This document shows positions 25,120-35,199 of a stretch of 45,584 nucleotides of DNA, piece after piece. Source of the DNA: Myxococcales bacterium (GTDB lineage: Bacteria > Myxococcota_A > UBA9160 > SMWR01); assembly GCA_022561775.1 (NCBI GenBank), contig JADFQO010000022.1, forward strand, positions 1-45,584. Direction: 5' to 3'. Under the pieces are notes generated by a model, which did not search any database, had not been told where the DNA came from, and was given only the letters and a program-made list of their open reading frames with translations. The position numbers were made by a program, and so were the translations under genes. How positions within the stretch are numbered: position 1 is the stretch's first letter; the number at the start of each line of letters is the position of its first letter.

Positions 25120-25602
25120 ATGGCCATCTCGGTAGGCGACAAGATTCCCGCCGGAACGCTCAAGATCTCTGCACCCGGCGGCACGAAGGACGTATCGACC
25201 GACGAGCTCTTTGGCGGCAAGAAGGTGGTGCTCTTCGCCGTACCCGGCGCATTCACGCCGACCTGCTCGGCGAAACATCTACCGGGCTTCATTGACAAAG
25301 CCGGCGACATCAAGGCCAAAGGCGTCGACAGTATCGTCTGCCTTGCGGTCAACGACGCATTCGTGATGGACGCATGGGGAAAGGCCCATAACGTGGGTGA
25401 TGCCGTGATGATGGCCGCGGACGGCAACGCGGAGTTCACGCGCGCCCTTGGGCTGGAGTTCGACGCCTCCGATTTCGGAATGGGTGTGCGCTCCCAGCGC
25501 TTCGCGCTGATCGTCGATGATGGCGTAGTGAAGGGCGCCTATGTCGAAGCGCCGATGAAGTTCGAGGTGAGCAGCGCGGAAGCCATCCTCGAGCAGCTCT
25601 AG
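25120..25602 (+). CDS. Prx5-type peroxiredoxin
   Basis: This 160-residue protein starts at ATG 25120 with AGGAGG upstream. It has the Prx5/AhpE-TSA pattern: VVLFAVPGAFTPTCSAKHLP with the peroxidatic Cys and the Thr-x-x-Cys support, VDSIVCLAVNDAFVMDAWG, and the active-site Arg in GVRSQRFALIVDDG. It reduces hydrogen peroxide or organic peroxides; no glutaredoxin domain is fused, so an external thiol donor is needed. There is no signal peptide. The divergent neighbour is a SelW-like selenoprotein, which makes a shared redox role possible but unproven. Confidence 0.93.
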   Translation: MAISVGDKIPAGTLKISAPGGTKDVSTDELFGGKKVVLFAVPGAFTPTCSAKHLPGFIDKAGDIKAKGVDSIVCLAVNDAFVMDAWGKAHNVGDAVMMAADGNAEFTRALGLEFDASDFGMGVRSQRFALIVDDGVVKGAYVEAPMKFEVSSAEAILEQL

Positions 25603-25699
25603 GCGAAAAAGAGCCGCTTTGCGATTGCGCGCCGCGCGTTCCTCGACGGCGCGAGATGCCGATCGTCCACTCGCCAGCCCCAGCGAGGAGAGCTGAACC

Positions 25700-27139
25700 C
25701 TGGCCTTCCAAGAATACGCAGACTTCGACGGCCTGGGACTGGCGGAGCTGGTTACCAAAGGCGAGATCACTTCGGCGGAGCTCGTCGAAGAAGCCATCGG
25801 CCGCGCGGAAAAGCACAACCCCACGATCAACGCGCTGGTCTACGAGATGTACGACTCGGCGCGCGATGCGGCCCGCAAGACCGACGCCGATGGAACTCCG
25901 GCCCCGTTTCGCGGCGTCCCTTTCCTGCTGAAGGATCTGATGGGGAACTGTTCGGGTGTGCCGACCACCTGCGCGAGTCGCTTCCTCGACGGAGTTCCCG
26001 CAAATCACGACAGCGAACTCGTGATGCGCTTCCGGCGGGCCGGCCTGATTCCGATCGGAAAGACCAACTGCTCCGAGTTCGGGCTCCTTCCGACGACAGA
26101 GTCCCACCTGCACGGGGCTTGCCGAAATCCGTGGAACACCGATCACTCGTCGGGAGGCTCGAGCGGGGGTTCGGCTGCTGCTGTGGCGGCCGGGATCGTT
26201 CCCGTTGCCCACGCGAGCGATGGAGGCGGTTCCATCCGAATTCCAGCGTCCTGCTGTGGGCTCGTGGGGATGAAACCGACCCGAGCGCGCAACACGCTCG
26301 CGCCGCTCATCGGCGACCTCATGAACGGGCTGGTTGTTGAGCATGCGGTGTCCCGCACCGTGCGGGATAGCGCGGCGCTCCTCGACTGCACGGCCGGACC
26401 GGGCATCGGAGATCCCTACGTCGCACCTCCACCGGAGCGACCCTACCTCGAAGAAGTTTCCCGAGATCCGGGTCGACTGCGCGTAGCGACCTGGTCGCGG
26501 AACATCCGCGGCGGGGAAATCGACCCCGAGTGCCTCGATGCGATCGAGAACACCGCCTCCCTGCTGGCCGAACTCGGTCACGAGGTCGAGGAAGTCGCCC
26601 CGCCCATCGACGCCGACATGATCACCGACGCCTTCCTCACGATCTGGACAGCCGGCGTCGCCACGACGATCGATCTGTTGCAGCTGAGCACGGGCCGCAA
26701 GGCGACCCGCGACTTGTTCGAGCCGCTTACCTGGGCCCTCTACGAACGTGGCCATACGATCCGCGCTTCGGCTTATCAACGCGCAGTGGCTCTGACACAG
26801 CTCGCGTCGCGACAGATTGCTGCATTCTTCGAGACCTACGACGCGTGGTTTTCACCAACGCTCGAGAAGCCCCCACTACCGCTCGGCAGTTTCGACAGCC
26901 GCGAGACCGACATCGAACGGGCCTTCGCGCCGATCATCGAGTACGCGACCTTCACGCCGATCTTCAACCTTACCGGTCAGCCGGCCGTCTCGTTGCCGCT
27001 TCATTGGACGGCCTGCGGGCTGCCGGTCGGGGTCCAGATCGCGGGGCGCTTCGGCGACGAGGGCCTGCTCTTCCGACTCGCCGCACAACTGGAGATCGCG
27101 CAGCCGTGGATCGAACGCAAGCCGCCAACCTGGGGCTAG
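25700..27139 (+). CDS. Amidase signature family enzyme, apparent CTG start
   Basis: This 479-residue amidase has the Ser-cisSer-Lys triad: Lys in [10 protein letters not shown] (near residue 78) and the Gly/Ser-rich [17 protein letters not shown] followed by [20 protein letters not shown]. Such enzymes hydrolyse amides; the substrate is not predictable here, and there is no gatB or gatC nearby to suggest GatA. The conserved N-terminus ([20 protein letters not shown]) begins well before the first ATG (25847), and no GTG or TTG lies between. An in-frame stop occurs at 25694. CTG 25700 aligns with the Met of relatives (my recollection) and has GAGGAG nine bases upstream, so I take CTG as start. 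Confidence 0.88.
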   Translation: MAFQEYADFDGLGLAELVTKGEITSAELVEEAIGRAEKHNPTINALVYEMYDSARDAARKTDADGTPAPFRGVPFLLKDLMGNCSGVPTTCASRFLDGVPANHDSELVMRFRRAGLIPIGKTNCSEFGLLPTTESHLHGACRNPWNTDHSSGGSSGGSAAAVAAGIVPVAHASDGGGSIRIPASCCGLVGMKPTRARNTLAPLIGDLMNGLVVEHAVSRTVRDSAALLDCTAGPGIGDPYVAPPPERPYLEEVSRDPGRLRVATWSRNIRGGEIDPECLDAIENTASLLAELGHEVEEVAPPIDADMITDAFLTIWTAGVATTIDLLQLSTGRKATRDLFEPLTWALYERGHTIRASAYQRAVALTQLASRQIAAFFETYDAWFSPTLEKPPLPLGSFDSRETDIERAFAPIIEYATFTPIFNLTGQPAVSLPLHWTACGLPVGVQIAGRFGDEGLLFRLAAQLEIAQPWIERKPPTWG

Positions 27140-27195
27140 GAGCGCGATCCCAGCATGGGATCGCGCTCCGCCGCAAGCGAATCCAATGGATTCGC
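27139..27195. terminator. Two hairpins between convergent genes (bidirectional terminator)
   Basis: The first has a 13-bp perfect stem, GGAGCGCGATCCC (27139-27151) with 27157-27169, loop AGCAT, overlapping the last base of the amidase stop. The second has an 8-bp stem, GCGAATCC with GGATTCGC, loop AAT (27177-27195). Both lie between convergent genes. Neither has a strong T-run. Confidence 0.6.
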
Positions 27196-27241
27196 CCGCT
27201 AGATGCGCTGCTCCCGGATGGCATGCCAATGACGGATCGGT

Positions 27242-27913
27242 TCAGTCGCCGAGTCGTGCCAGAAACTTCAGGAGCGCTTCGTGAAAGAGATCCGGCTGAT
27301 CGAGGTAGGCGGGGTGCTTGGCCTTGGGAAGGATCACCACCTCGGCCGTCTTGAAACTCGCAGCCAGTGTTTTCGCCATCGCGGGGCGAAACAGCCGATC
27401 CTGCGCCCCCCATACGACCAGCGCCGGCACTGGACTCTCCTTCAACTCGCTCGCGTATTCCTTGACGCCGACCGGAGCGATCGGAACGTAACCGGACACC
27501 TTTTCGGGATGATCGAGGATCAACGGAAAGCTCAGATTCCCGCTTCGAGACGGCGAGATCACGACCGGCCGTCCGATCTCGAGCGAGCCGATCAGTTCCG
27601 CGAGAAAAGTCTTCTGATCCACCTGCCAGCCCGGAGACTTGCCGGCGCCGGGAAGATCGATTGCGACCGCGCGATAACCCGCATCCGCGAGAACGTCCAG
27701 CGTGCCGAGCTTCTTCCAGGTACCAGAGTCGTACCTTCCGCCATGAAGCAGCAAAACGGCGCGGCCCTTTTTCGGGCCGGCGCTGAGCAGGTGCATCTTA
27801 TGGCCCTGGAATTCGACCGAACTCTCCGCGACTTCTGCAACAGCCGCTGCGACGTTCATCAACAGGGCGGCGGCCAGCGCACCCGACAGGTAGATCCATC
27901 GAATCATCTTCAT
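27242..27913 (-). CDS. Exported alpha/beta hydrolase (ABHD14-like)
   Basis: A 223-residue protein starting at ATG 27913, with a signal peptide (MKMIRWIYLSGALAAALLMN...AVAEVAE). The hydrolase core follows: VLLLHGGRYDSGTW (oxyanion region), AVAIDLPGAGKSP, the nucleophile segment VVISPSRSGNLSFPL, Asp in VVWGAQDRLF and His in AKHPAYLDQP. The SPSxSG nucleophile elbow is that of ABHD14/CIB-type hydrolases rather than the common GxSxG. The substrate is unknown. It lies 100 bp downstream of the methyltransferase gene on the same strand. Confidence 0.85.
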   Translation of the reverse strand: MKMIRWIYLSGALAAALLMNVAAAVAEVAESSVEFQGHKMHLLSAGPKKGRAVLLLHGGRYDSGTWKKLGTLDVLADAGYRAVAIDLPGAGKSPGWQVDQKTFLAELIGSLEIGRPVVISPSRSGNLSFPLILDHPEKVSGYVPIAPVGVKEYASELKESPVPALVVWGAQDRLFRPAMAKTLAASFKTAEVVILPKAKHPAYLDQPDLFHEALLKFLARLGD

Positions 27914-28013
27914 CGCCTTTGAGTTTCCCGGTTCCGCTGCTAGCGCGCAATCCCAATCGGCTTCGCGCGGATCCAGCGCGCGTCGAAAGCGGAGGCCTCC
28001 CGACCCGCGTCGT

Positions 28014-29168
28014 TCAACAACAGCCTTTTTGTCCCGGCTTCCGCGTCGCGCGATATCCGGCGCCTTTGGTTTCTCGCGGATCTCGCAACCGCACGCTCTC
28101 GAAGTCGGGCTGTTCTTCCTCGGGCACGGAAACCCGCGGGGGAATCTCCACGAACTCGCCCCCGTAGGGGGCGTCACGCAGGGTTTGGAAAGCCATCGCG
28201 CTGACCGCCGTGCGCTCGCCACGCACGAACCTGTTCCCCCATTCGTCCTCGACCGCTTTCCACGGCCCCCGGTAGAGCAACGCCTGGTTGGCGTCGCGAC
28301 CCGGCCCGACGTCTGCTTTGCGGGCCGTGACGGTGATCGAGCGGAACTCGATTCCCTCCACGACCGCGAAGGGCTCGGTTTCCCATTTGTCGAGCGCGAT
28401 GCTGCGGAAACCTGCCGCTTCGAGGGCGAGCAGAAACTCCAGTTCCTGAAAGGCGCCCGACACACAGCCGCTCCAGAGCTCGGGATCTGCCTTCAGGTCA
28501 TCGGGTACCGGTTCATCGCTCACGATGTCTGAGATCGCGATGCACCCGCCGACCTTGAGGACCCTGAAGATCTCCTCCATGAGCTGGACCCGATCCAACT
28601 CTCGCACGAGATTGAGGACGCAACTCGAAACGACCAGATCCACCGAGGCGTCAGCGATCAGCGTGGACTCGCGCCTGAGCTTCTCACTCGCCTCTTCGAG
28701 TGCTGCGAGCTCCGCGACACCGCGCACGGGGTGCTCGACCAACCAGGAGTCGAGAGCATCCAGATCCAATGCGAGGTCCTGGATGCGAGCGCGGTGAAAC
28801 TCGACATTCGCGTACCCGAGCGCCTCTGCGACCTGGGGCGCAGAGGCGCGAGCGAGGCGCAGCATTTCTTCGTTCAGATCCACGCCGATCACCGCCCCCT
28901 TCGGTCCCGCGATCTGGGCCGCGATGAAGCAGATCTTGCCCGCACCGCTCCCCAGATCGAGAACGACATCGCCCTCGCGGACGAAGCGCGAAGGGTCCCC
29001 ACAGCCGTAGTCGCGCTCGAGGACCTCCTGCGGAATCAGCTTGAGGTACTGCGGGTCGTAGTCGACCGGGCAGCACAGCGCCACTTCTTTTGCGCGTGCC
29101 GCGGCGCTGTATCGCTCGCGGACAGCGCTCTCGGTGTTGGTGTCGGAGGCGCGAGGATCAGATCTCAT
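28014..29168 (-). CDS. ArsM-like class I SAM-dependent methyltransferase
   Basis: The start ATG 29168 has GGAGG seven bases upstream; 384 residues. The N-terminal half is a Rossmann methyltransferase: EGDVVLDLGSGAGKICFIAA (motif I), VIGVDLNEEML (acidic loop), VDLVVSSCVLNLV and LKVGGCIAISDIV. It resembles arsenite methyltransferases, including an early Cys pair (ALCCPVDYD) and YGCGDPSRF. The C-terminal half (EGIEFRSITVTARK...LLYRGPWKAVEDEWG...RDPRETKGAGYRAT) is conserved in a subgroup of such proteins that end, as here, in GCC. Thiol or metalloid chemistry is likely; the true substrate is not determined by sequence. No ars regulator or pump is adjacent. Confidence 0.82.
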   Translation of the reverse strand: MRSDPRASDTNTESAVRERYSAAARAKEVALCCPVDYDPQYLKLIPQEVLERDYGCGDPSRFVREGDVVLDLGSGAGKICFIAAQIAGPKGAVIGVDLNEEMLRLARASAPQVAEALGYANVEFHRARIQDLALDLDALDSWLVEHPVRGVAELAALEEASEKLRRESTLIADASVDLVVSSCVLNLVRELDRVQLMEEIFRVLKVGGCIAISDIVSDEPVPDDLKADPELWSGCVSGAFQELEFLLALEAAGFRSIALDKWETEPFAVVEGIEFRSITVTARKADVGPGRDANQALLYRGPWKAVEDEWGNRFVRGERTAVSAMAFQTLRDAPYGGEFVEIPPRVSVPEEEQPDFESVRLRDPRETKGAGYRATRKPGQKGCC

Positions 29169-29360
29169 ACCGGAACCTCCTGGGAAGCCTGACAACACGA
29201 CGACCGCCAGTTCTCGAACCGCGACCGCGGCGAACGCTCGTCGACGCGCTGGAGGGGAACCGAAATGCAGCACACGCGGGTACCGGCGTCGCTCGGGATG
29301 CTACAGCGCTTCCCGCCTGGCTGCAGCATTGGATCCGCGATCGCTGGAAATCGCGACGCG

Positions 29361-30962
29361 CTACGCGACCTCCAGGTCGAAGGCTGCGCTCATGAGCCGA
29401 CGCGTGTAGGCCTGTTGCGGATTTTCGAAGATCTGATCCGAGGTGCCCTGCTCGACCACCTGCCCGTTGCGCATGACGAGGACGTAATGGCTCATTGCCC
29501 GTACCACGCGCAAATCGTGACTGATGAAAAGGTAACTCAGACTGTATCTCTGCTGCAGATTGCGCAGAAGATCTACGATCTGCGCCTGCACGGAGCGATC
29601 GAGCGACGATGTCGGCTCGTCGAGCACCATGAATTTCGGCTGCAGGATGATGGCACGCGCTATGGCGACGCGCTGCCGTTGCCCACCCGAAAACTCGTGG
29701 GGATAACGGTGACGACTCTCGGAATCCAATCCCACCTCTTCGAGAACCCGGATCACCTGGCGTTCGCGCGACTCGGCGTCACCGAGCTTGTGGATCACGA
29801 GACCTTCTTCCACAATACTGCCGACCGACATGCGCGGGCTCAGGCTGCTGAAGGGATCCTGAAACACCATCTGCATCTCGCGGCGCAACGGGCGGGTCTC
29901 CTTCCAGCGAAGATCTTGGATCTCGCGGCCGCGAAATTGGATACTCCCGGTGCTGCTCTGCAATCTCAGCAGGGCGAGGCCGAGGGTCGTCTTTCCGCTC
30001 CCGCTCTCGCCCACGACGCCCACCGTCTCACCCTCGCGCACCGCAACCGACACGCCCTCGACGGCCTTCAGGTGCGAGACCGTGCGGCGAAAGACGCCTC
30101 TTTTGATCGGAAACCAGACCCGCACGCCGTGGCTCTGCATGACTGGTTGCGCCTGGGCCCGCGGCGTCGGAGGTTCTCCCTTCGGTTCCGAGGCCAGCAG
30201 GTGTTGCGTGTAGGGATGCGCCGGGGCCGTGAAAACCCTTTCGACGGCGCCCGCCTCGACGATTTCTCCGTTCGTCATCACGCAGACGCGATCGGAAACC
30301 TTGCGCACGATGCCGAGATCGTGGGTGATGAGCAGCATCGCCATGCCAAACTCGGCCTGGAGCTTTTTCAGCAGGGCCAGGATCTGGGCCTGGATCGTAA
30401 CGTCGAGAGCGGTCGTGGGCTCATCGGCGATCAAGAGATCGGGATCGTTCGCGAGCGCCATCGCAATCATCACACGCTGACGCTGACCGCCCGAAAGCTC
30501 GTGCGGATAGCTGTTCAACCGACCCTGTGGATCTTGGATGCCGACAAGGTCGAGCAGTTCGAGCGTGCGAGCCCTCGCATCGGAAGCGGTCGCTCCCCTG
30601 TGGAGCATCAAGGTCTCGGCGATCTGTTTTTCCACCCGGTGCAGCGGATTGAGCGAGGTCATCGGCTCCTGGAAGATCATTGCGATCCGATCGCCCCGAA
30701 CCTTCTGCAGCGCTTCCACCGGCGCACCGACCAGCTCGCGCCCCTCGAAGCGAATGCTTCCCGAGGGATGCCACGCGGTGGGATAGGGCAGGAGTTGCAA
30801 CACGGACAGGGCGGTGACGGACTTTCCGGACCCGCTCTCCCCGACCAGCGCAACCGTCTCGCCACGATTCACATCGAACGACAACCCCCGGACAGCCTCG
30901 AGTGGGCCGCTGGCAGTCGTGAAGGTCACCCGTAGATCCGAGACCGATAGCAGCGGGCTCAT
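29361..30962 (-). CDS. yejF: Peptide ABC transporter, duplicated ATP-binding subunit YejF
   Basis: This 533-residue protein has two ABC ATPase domains in one chain, as in YejF. The first has Walker A GESGSGKS, signature LSGGQRQRV and Walker [14 protein letters not shown]; the second has [17 protein letters not shown] and [12 protein letters not shown]. Its start ATG overlaps the yejE stop by four bases (ATGA), indicating translational coupling. Powers uptake of peptides through YejB/YejE. Confidence 0.95.
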   Translation of the reverse strand: MSPLLSVSDLRVTFTTASGPLEAVRGLSFDVNRGETVALVGESGSGKSVTALSVLQLLPYPTAWHPSGSIRFEGRELVGAPVEALQKVRGDRIAMIFQEPMTSLNPLHRVEKQIAETLMLHRGATASDARARTLELLDLVGIQDPQGRLNSYPHELSGGQRQRVMIAMALANDPDLLIADEPTTALDVTIQAQILALLKKLQAEFGMAMLLITHDLGIVRKVSDRVCVMTNGEIVEAGAVERVFTAPAHPYTQHLLASEPKGEPPTPRAQAQPVMQSHGVRVWFPIKRGVFRRTVSHLKAVEGVSVAVREGETVGVVGESGSGKTTLGLALLRLQSSTGSIQFRGREIQDLRWKETRPLRREMQMVFQDPFSSLSPRMSVGSIVEEGLVIHKLGDAESRERQVIRVLEEVGLDSESRHRYPHEFSGGQRQRVAIARAIILQPKFMVLDEPTSSLDRSVQAQIVDLLRNLQQRYSLSYLFISHDLRVVRAMSHYVLVMRNGQVVEQGTSDQIFENPQQAYTRRLMSAAFDLEVA

Positions 30963-32035
30963 GAGGGCACCGTCGCTTCGTATCCGGTCTGCTCGGGCGG
31001 CGGCGCGCCCGCGCGGAAGCTCTTGCGCGGATCGAATGCGTCACGCACCGCTTCGCCAACGAAGATCAACAGACTCAACATCAACGCGAGCAAGAAAAAC
31101 CCCGACAGGCCGAGCCAGGGAGCGCTCAGATTGTTCTTGCCTTGATTGAGCAACTCACCCAGCGAAGCGCTGCCCGGCGGCAGCCCAAAACCGAGGAAGT
31201 CGAGGGCTGTCAATGACGTGATCGCGCCGCTCAAGATGAAGGGCAGAAACGTCAGCGTCGCCACCATCGCGTTGGGAAGGATGTGATTGAACATGATGGA
31301 AAGATCGCTAGCCCCCAGGGCGCGCGCAGCTCTCACGTAATCAAAATTTCGCGTGCGCAGGAACTCCGCGCGCACCACGCGAACCAGTTCCGTCCAGCTG
31401 AAGAGCAGCAGGAGGCCTAGCAACCACCAGAAGCCCGGTTGGACGACGCTTGCGAGAATGATCAGTAAATAGAGAGTCGGAAGACTCGACCAGATCTCGA
31501 TGAAGCGCTGGAAGATCAGATCGATTCTCCCACCGAAATACCCCTGAACCGCACCGGCCGCGATGCCGATCAGCGAGCTGACCAGGGTCAACGCCAATCC
31601 AAAGAGCACCGAGATGCGAAAACCGTAGATCAAGCGGGCGACGACATCGCGCGCCTGGTCGTCGGTCCCCAGCCAGTTCCGGGTGGTGGGTGGTGACGGG
31701 GCGGGTGTGGGCAAATCGTAGCAGAGCGTGTCGAAACTGAACGGAATCAGCGGCCAGAGAATCCAGCCCTTCGCTTCGATGAGCTCCTGGACTTCCGGAT
31801 CCGAATATTCGGCTTCAGTTTCCAGAAATCCCTCAAAAGTCGTCTCCGGATACGCCTTGAGGATCGGCAGATAGAACTCACCGCGATAGCGTACCAGCAG
31901 GGGTTTGTCGTTGGCGATCACCTCCGCGAACAACGTGACCAAGAAGAGCGCGGAGAAGATCCACAGCGACCAGTAGCCCCGGCGGTTGGCCTTGAAGGTG
32001 CTGAGCCTTCTCCGCCCGATCTCTCCGAGCGCCAC
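30959..32035 (-). CDS. yejE: Peptide ABC transporter permease YejE
   Basis: A 358-residue inner-membrane permease starting at GTG 32035 (MALGEIGRRRLSTFKANRRG). An N-terminal helix is followed by a long periplasmic stretch typical of YejE (GEFYLPILKAYPETTFEGF) and then the transport domain with the ATPase-contact EAA-like loop (EFLRTRNFDYVRAARALGAS). The start codon lies inside an 87-bp partial duplication of the yejB/yejE junction: a diverged copy of the same start (MALEAVGQRRIRTFN) lies just upstream but runs into a stop after 27 codons. Confidence 0.95.
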   Translation of the reverse strand: MALGEIGRRRLSTFKANRRGYWSLWIFSALFLVTLFAEVIANDKPLLVRYRGEFYLPILKAYPETTFEGFLETEAEYSDPEVQELIEAKGWILWPLIPFSFDTLCYDLPTPAPSPPTTRNWLGTDDQARDVVARLIYGFRISVLFGLALTLVSSLIGIAAGAVQGYFGGRIDLIFQRFIEIWSSLPTLYLLIILASVVQPGFWWLLGLLLLFSWTELVRVVRAEFLRTRNFDYVRAARALGASDLSIMFNHILPNAMVATLTFLPFILSGAITSLTALDFLGFGLPPGSASLGELLNQGKNNLSAPWLGLSGFFLLALMLSLLIFVGEAVRDAFDPRKSFRAGAPPPEQTGYEATVPS

Positions 32036-32164
32036 CGGCTAGGGCTCCCGCGCTTCAAAGTCGATCCGCGGATCGACGTTGAAGGTCCGGATTCTGCGCT
32101 GCCCGACGGCTTCGAGCGCCACCGGCTAGGACTCCCGCGCTTCAAAGTCGATCCGCGGATCGAC
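32026..32164 (-). repeat. Duplicated yejB-end/yejE-start junction (87-bp offset)
   Basis: Segments 32026-32077 and 32113-32164 (52 bp) differ at one base. Each encodes [11 protein letters not shown], a stop and then GTGGCGCTCG, the start of yejE. The 35 bases between the copies align with the true yejE start at about two thirds identity without gaps. Confidence 0.88.
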
Positions 32165-33223
32165 CAGCGCGTAGGTGAGGTCTGCCACGAGCCCCATCAG
32201 CAGGCCGAGCAGCGTAAAGAAATAGAGGGTTGCGAACATCACCGGATAGTCGCGGTTGATCGCCGCCTCGAAACCCAGCAGACCCAGCCCATCTAGCGAG
32301 AAGATTACTTCGATCAGCAGCGCTCCGGTGAACAGGATGCGGATGAATGCCGACGGGAATCCGGCGATCACGATCAACATGGCGTTGCGAAAAACGTGAC
32401 CGTAGAGCATGCGATTTTCACTGAGTCCCTTGGCCCGAGCCGTTACGACGTACTGCTTTCCGATTTCGTCGAGAAATGAATTCTTCGTAAGGATGGTTAG
32501 AGAGGCGAAACCACCGATCACGAGAGCGAATACGGGCAGCGCAATGTGCCAGAAATAATCTTTCACCTGATCGAACCAACCCAGCTCTTTCCAGCCGTCC
32601 GAATGGAGGCCTCGCAGTGGAAACCAATCCAGATATTGACCACCTGCGAAAACGACGATCAGGAGGATGGCGAACAAGAAAGAAGGCACCGCGTTGCCAA
32701 TCACGACGACGGTGCTCGTTGCGACGTCGAAGCGCGAGCCATCCCGAACCGCCTTGGAAATTCCCAGCGGAATCGAGATCAGATACACCAGCAACGTGGT
32801 CCACAGCCCGAGCGAGATCGACACCGGCATCTTGTCGAGTACGAGCTCGGTGACGCTACGATCGCGGTAGTAGCTCTTGCCGAAATCGAAGACCGCAAAA
32901 TTGCGCATCATCAATAGAAATCGCTCGTGGAGCGGCTTGTCGAAGCCGAATTGCCGCTCCAACTGCTCGATGAACTCCGGTGGCAGCCCCTGGGCGCCTC
33001 GATAGATCTTGCCTCCACTTCCTCCCGAGAGGCCACCGACCGCGATCTCACCACCCTCACCCGAAACGCGCGCCGTTGCAGAAACCGCGCTGTCATCGAG
33101 CTGCGCGAGAATCCGCTCGATCGGCCCGCCAGGCACGACTTGCACGATGAGGAAATTCACCAGCATGACCGCGAACAACGTCGGAATGACCAGGAGAAGA
33201 CGCCGGATGATGTAGGAAATCAT
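32126..33223 (-). CDS. yejB: Peptide ABC transporter permease YejB
   Basis: A 365-residue permease starting at ATG 33223 ([20 protein letters not shown]), close to the E. coli YejB length. It has the long periplasmic loop after helix 1 ([17 protein letters not shown]...[15 protein letters not shown]), characteristic of YejB, and the cytoplasmic ATPase-contact loop [20 protein letters not shown]. It lies 36 bp after yejA. Its last 11 codons are duplicated just downstream. Confidence 0.95.
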   Translation of the reverse strand: MISYIIRRLLLVIPTLFAVMLVNFLIVQVVPGGPIERILAQLDDSAVSATARVSGEGGEIAVGGLSGGSGGKIYRGAQGLPPEFIEQLERQFGFDKPLHERFLLMMRNFAVFDFGKSYYRDRSVTELVLDKMPVSISLGLWTTLLVYLISIPLGISKAVRDGSRFDVATSTVVVIGNAVPSFLFAILLIVVFAGGQYLDWFPLRGLHSDGWKELGWFDQVKDYFWHIALPVFALVIGGFASLTILTKNSFLDEIGKQYVVTARAKGLSENRMLYGHVFRNAMLIVIAGFPSAFIRILFTGALLIEVIFSLDGLGLLGFEAAINRDYPVMFATLYFFTLLGLLMGLVADLTYALVDPRIDFEARES

Positions 33224-33259
33224 CTTACGGCACTCTGTTTCGGCAGGGCCGCCATAAGG

Positions 33260-35137
33260 TCACCGGGCGCCGGCTCCCCGAGCGGCCTCGAGGCGAGAAG
33301 CCTTCTCGACATCGTACCACCAGGTGCCGATCGCGACGCCCCGATTCGGCGAGATTTCGGGCTTGCCGAATCGATCCCAATAGATCAACCGGTCGGCGGT
33401 GATGTACCAGTGGGGAATCAGATAAAAGCCCCACTGCAGCACGCGATCCAGGGCGTGAACGCGCGTAACGAGATCCTCGCGGGTCGGCGCAGCGATCACG
33501 AGTTCGATGAGCTCGTCGATCGCGGAGCTCTCGATCCCCATCTGATTGCGTCCGCCCTCGCGCTTCGCCACTTCACTCGACCAGTAGTCGCGCTGTTCGT
33601 TGCCGGGGGAATCGGACTGCCCGATCCGCGTCACCGTCATGTCGAAATCGTAGGTATCAAGGCGATACCGGTATTGGGAAGTGTCTACCGTTCGAACCGA
33701 GACGTCGATGCCGAGGCGCTCCAGATTCTTTTTGAATGGAAGCGCGACTCGCTCGAAGCTCGGTGACACCAGTAGAATCTCGAATGCCATCGGAACGCCA
33801 GTCTCACCATTGGTGAGTTTTCCGTCTTCTACCCTCCAGCCGGCCTCCGCAAGCAGCTTGGTAGCGATTCTCAGGTTGCTGCGAATCCTTCCCGAGCCGT
33901 CTGTCTTCGGCGGTTGATACTCCTGCGTAAAGACTTCTTTCGGGATCCGGCCCTTCAGCGGTTCGAGAATTGCGAGCTCCGCCGGACTCGGCAGGCCCCG
34001 TGCAGCGAGCTCCGAGTTTTCGAAGAAGCTGCGGGTCCGTTTGTATTCGCCGTAGAAGAGCGTTCGATTCGACCACTCGAAGTCGAACGCGTAGGAAAGC
34101 GCCTCTCGCACCCGTCGATCTCGAAACAGCTCGCGCCGCAGATTGAACGCGAAGCCCTGGACGCCTTGATTTCGCTGGTGGGGGAGGAGCTCCTTGCGGA
34201 GCCTACCTTCGCGGACATCTGGGATGTCGTAGGCGGTGGCCCACTTCTTGGCGATGTTCTCGATGCGGATGTCGTAGGCGTCGGCCTTGAGGGCCTCGAC
34301 GGCGACATCCATGTCGCGGTAGTAATCAAAGCGCATCGAAGCGAAGTTATTTTGGCCGCGGTTGACCGAGAGCTCAGCCGCCCAATAGTCCGCGCGTCGC
34401 TTGTAGTTCACGAAACGACCCGCCTCGAAGGATTCGATCTCGTAGGCACCACCGCCGAGGGGAGGCTCCAGCGTCGTCTTATCGAAGACCCGGCCCTCCC
34501 AGTAGTGTTTGGGCAAGATCGGCAGTTCGCCGAGAATCAACGGCAATTCGCGGTTGTCACCCGGCTTGAACGCGAACTTGACCCTCCGCTCGCCCGCCTT
34601 CTCGACCCGTTCGACGCCGCCGTAATACAAGCCGTACAGAGGCGAACCTTTCTCCACCAACGTATTGAAGGTCCAGATCACGTCGTCGACGCTGACCGGC
34701 CTACCATCGGCCCAGCGCGCCTCTTTTCGCAGCGTAAAGGCGACCCAGGAGCGATCCGCGGGTGTTTCGATCGTCTCCGCCAACAGACCGTACCGGCTGA
34801 AAGGCTCATCGAATGAAGGAGCCATCAAACTGTCGTAGATCAGACTCTGCCCGAGAAACGCAAAGCCCGCGGCAGGATTGCCCTTTACGATGAACGGATT
34901 GAAGCTGTCGAAGGTCCCGATCGCGGCTCGTCGGAGCACACCGCCCTTCGGCGCGTCGGGGTTTGCGTAGCGGAAGTGGCTGAAATCGGCGGGATAGGCG
35001 AGGTCGCCGTGCATGGCGATGCCGTGAGCGGGCACGGCGTCGTTCCCCAGAGCCGGCGCCAGAGCGATGAATCCCGATCCTACGAGCAGCGCGAGCGCCC
35101 CACCGAAACGGATCCTCGTATGCAAATGAGCCTCCAT
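33260..35137 (-). CDS. yejA: Periplasmic peptide-binding protein YejA
   Basis: A 625-residue extracellular solute-binding protein (family 5) with a Sec signal peptide (RIRFGGALALLVGSGFIALA, cleavage before about NDAVP). Matches to YejA: HGDLAYPADFSHFRYANPDAPKGG, FTLRKEARWADGRPVSVDDV, RELFRDRRVREALSYAFDFEW and TRIGQSDSPGNEQRDYWSS. It captures peptides (in E. coli, microcin C-type and other oligopeptides) for the YejBEF complex. It is first in the operon, and no strong ribosome site is visible upstream. Confidence 0.95.
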   Translation of the reverse strand: MEAHLHTRIRFGGALALLVGSGFIALAPALGNDAVPAHGIAMHGDLAYPADFSHFRYANPDAPKGGVLRRAAIGTFDSFNPFIVKGNPAAGFAFLGQSLIYDSLMAPSFDEPFSRYGLLAETIETPADRSWVAFTLRKEARWADGRPVSVDDVIWTFNTLVEKGSPLYGLYYGGVERVEKAGERRVKFAFKPGDNRELPLILGELPILPKHYWEGRVFDKTTLEPPLGGGAYEIESFEAGRFVNYKRRADYWAAELSVNRGQNNFASMRFDYYRDMDVAVEALKADAYDIRIENIAKKWATAYDIPDVREGRLRKELLPHQRNQGVQGFAFNLRRELFRDRRVREALSYAFDFEWSNRTLFYGEYKRTRSFFENSELAARGLPSPAELAILEPLKGRIPKEVFTQEYQPPKTDGSGRIRSNLRIATKLLAEAGWRVEDGKLTNGETGVPMAFEILLVSPSFERVALPFKKNLERLGIDVSVRTVDTSQYRYRLDTYDFDMTVTRIGQSDSPGNEQRDYWSSEVAKREGGRNQMGIESSAIDELIELVIAAPTREDLVTRVHALDRVLQWGFYLIPHWYITADRLIYWDRFGKPEISPNRGVAIGTWWYDVEKASRLEAARGAGAR

Positions 35138-35199
35138 CGAAGTGAAGCTGCGCTGGGTGATCGGGCTCGGAAATTACTGCCCGATCGGAATGGATCCCC

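Noticed and set aside
28014..28022. Possible selenocysteine at the TGT-TGT-TGA end of the methyltransferase
   Set aside because: Sequence after the TGA is not protein-like and I see no hairpin at SECIS distance; relatives end in GCC, so this is an ordinary stop.
27914..28465. N-terminal extension of the alpha/beta hydrolase frame
   Set aside because: It overlaps the methyltransferase gene, is not conserved, and the signal peptide begins at ATG 27913.
29265..30935. 556-codon plus-strand open frame
   Set aside because: Antisense to yejF, which has complete Walker and signature motifs.
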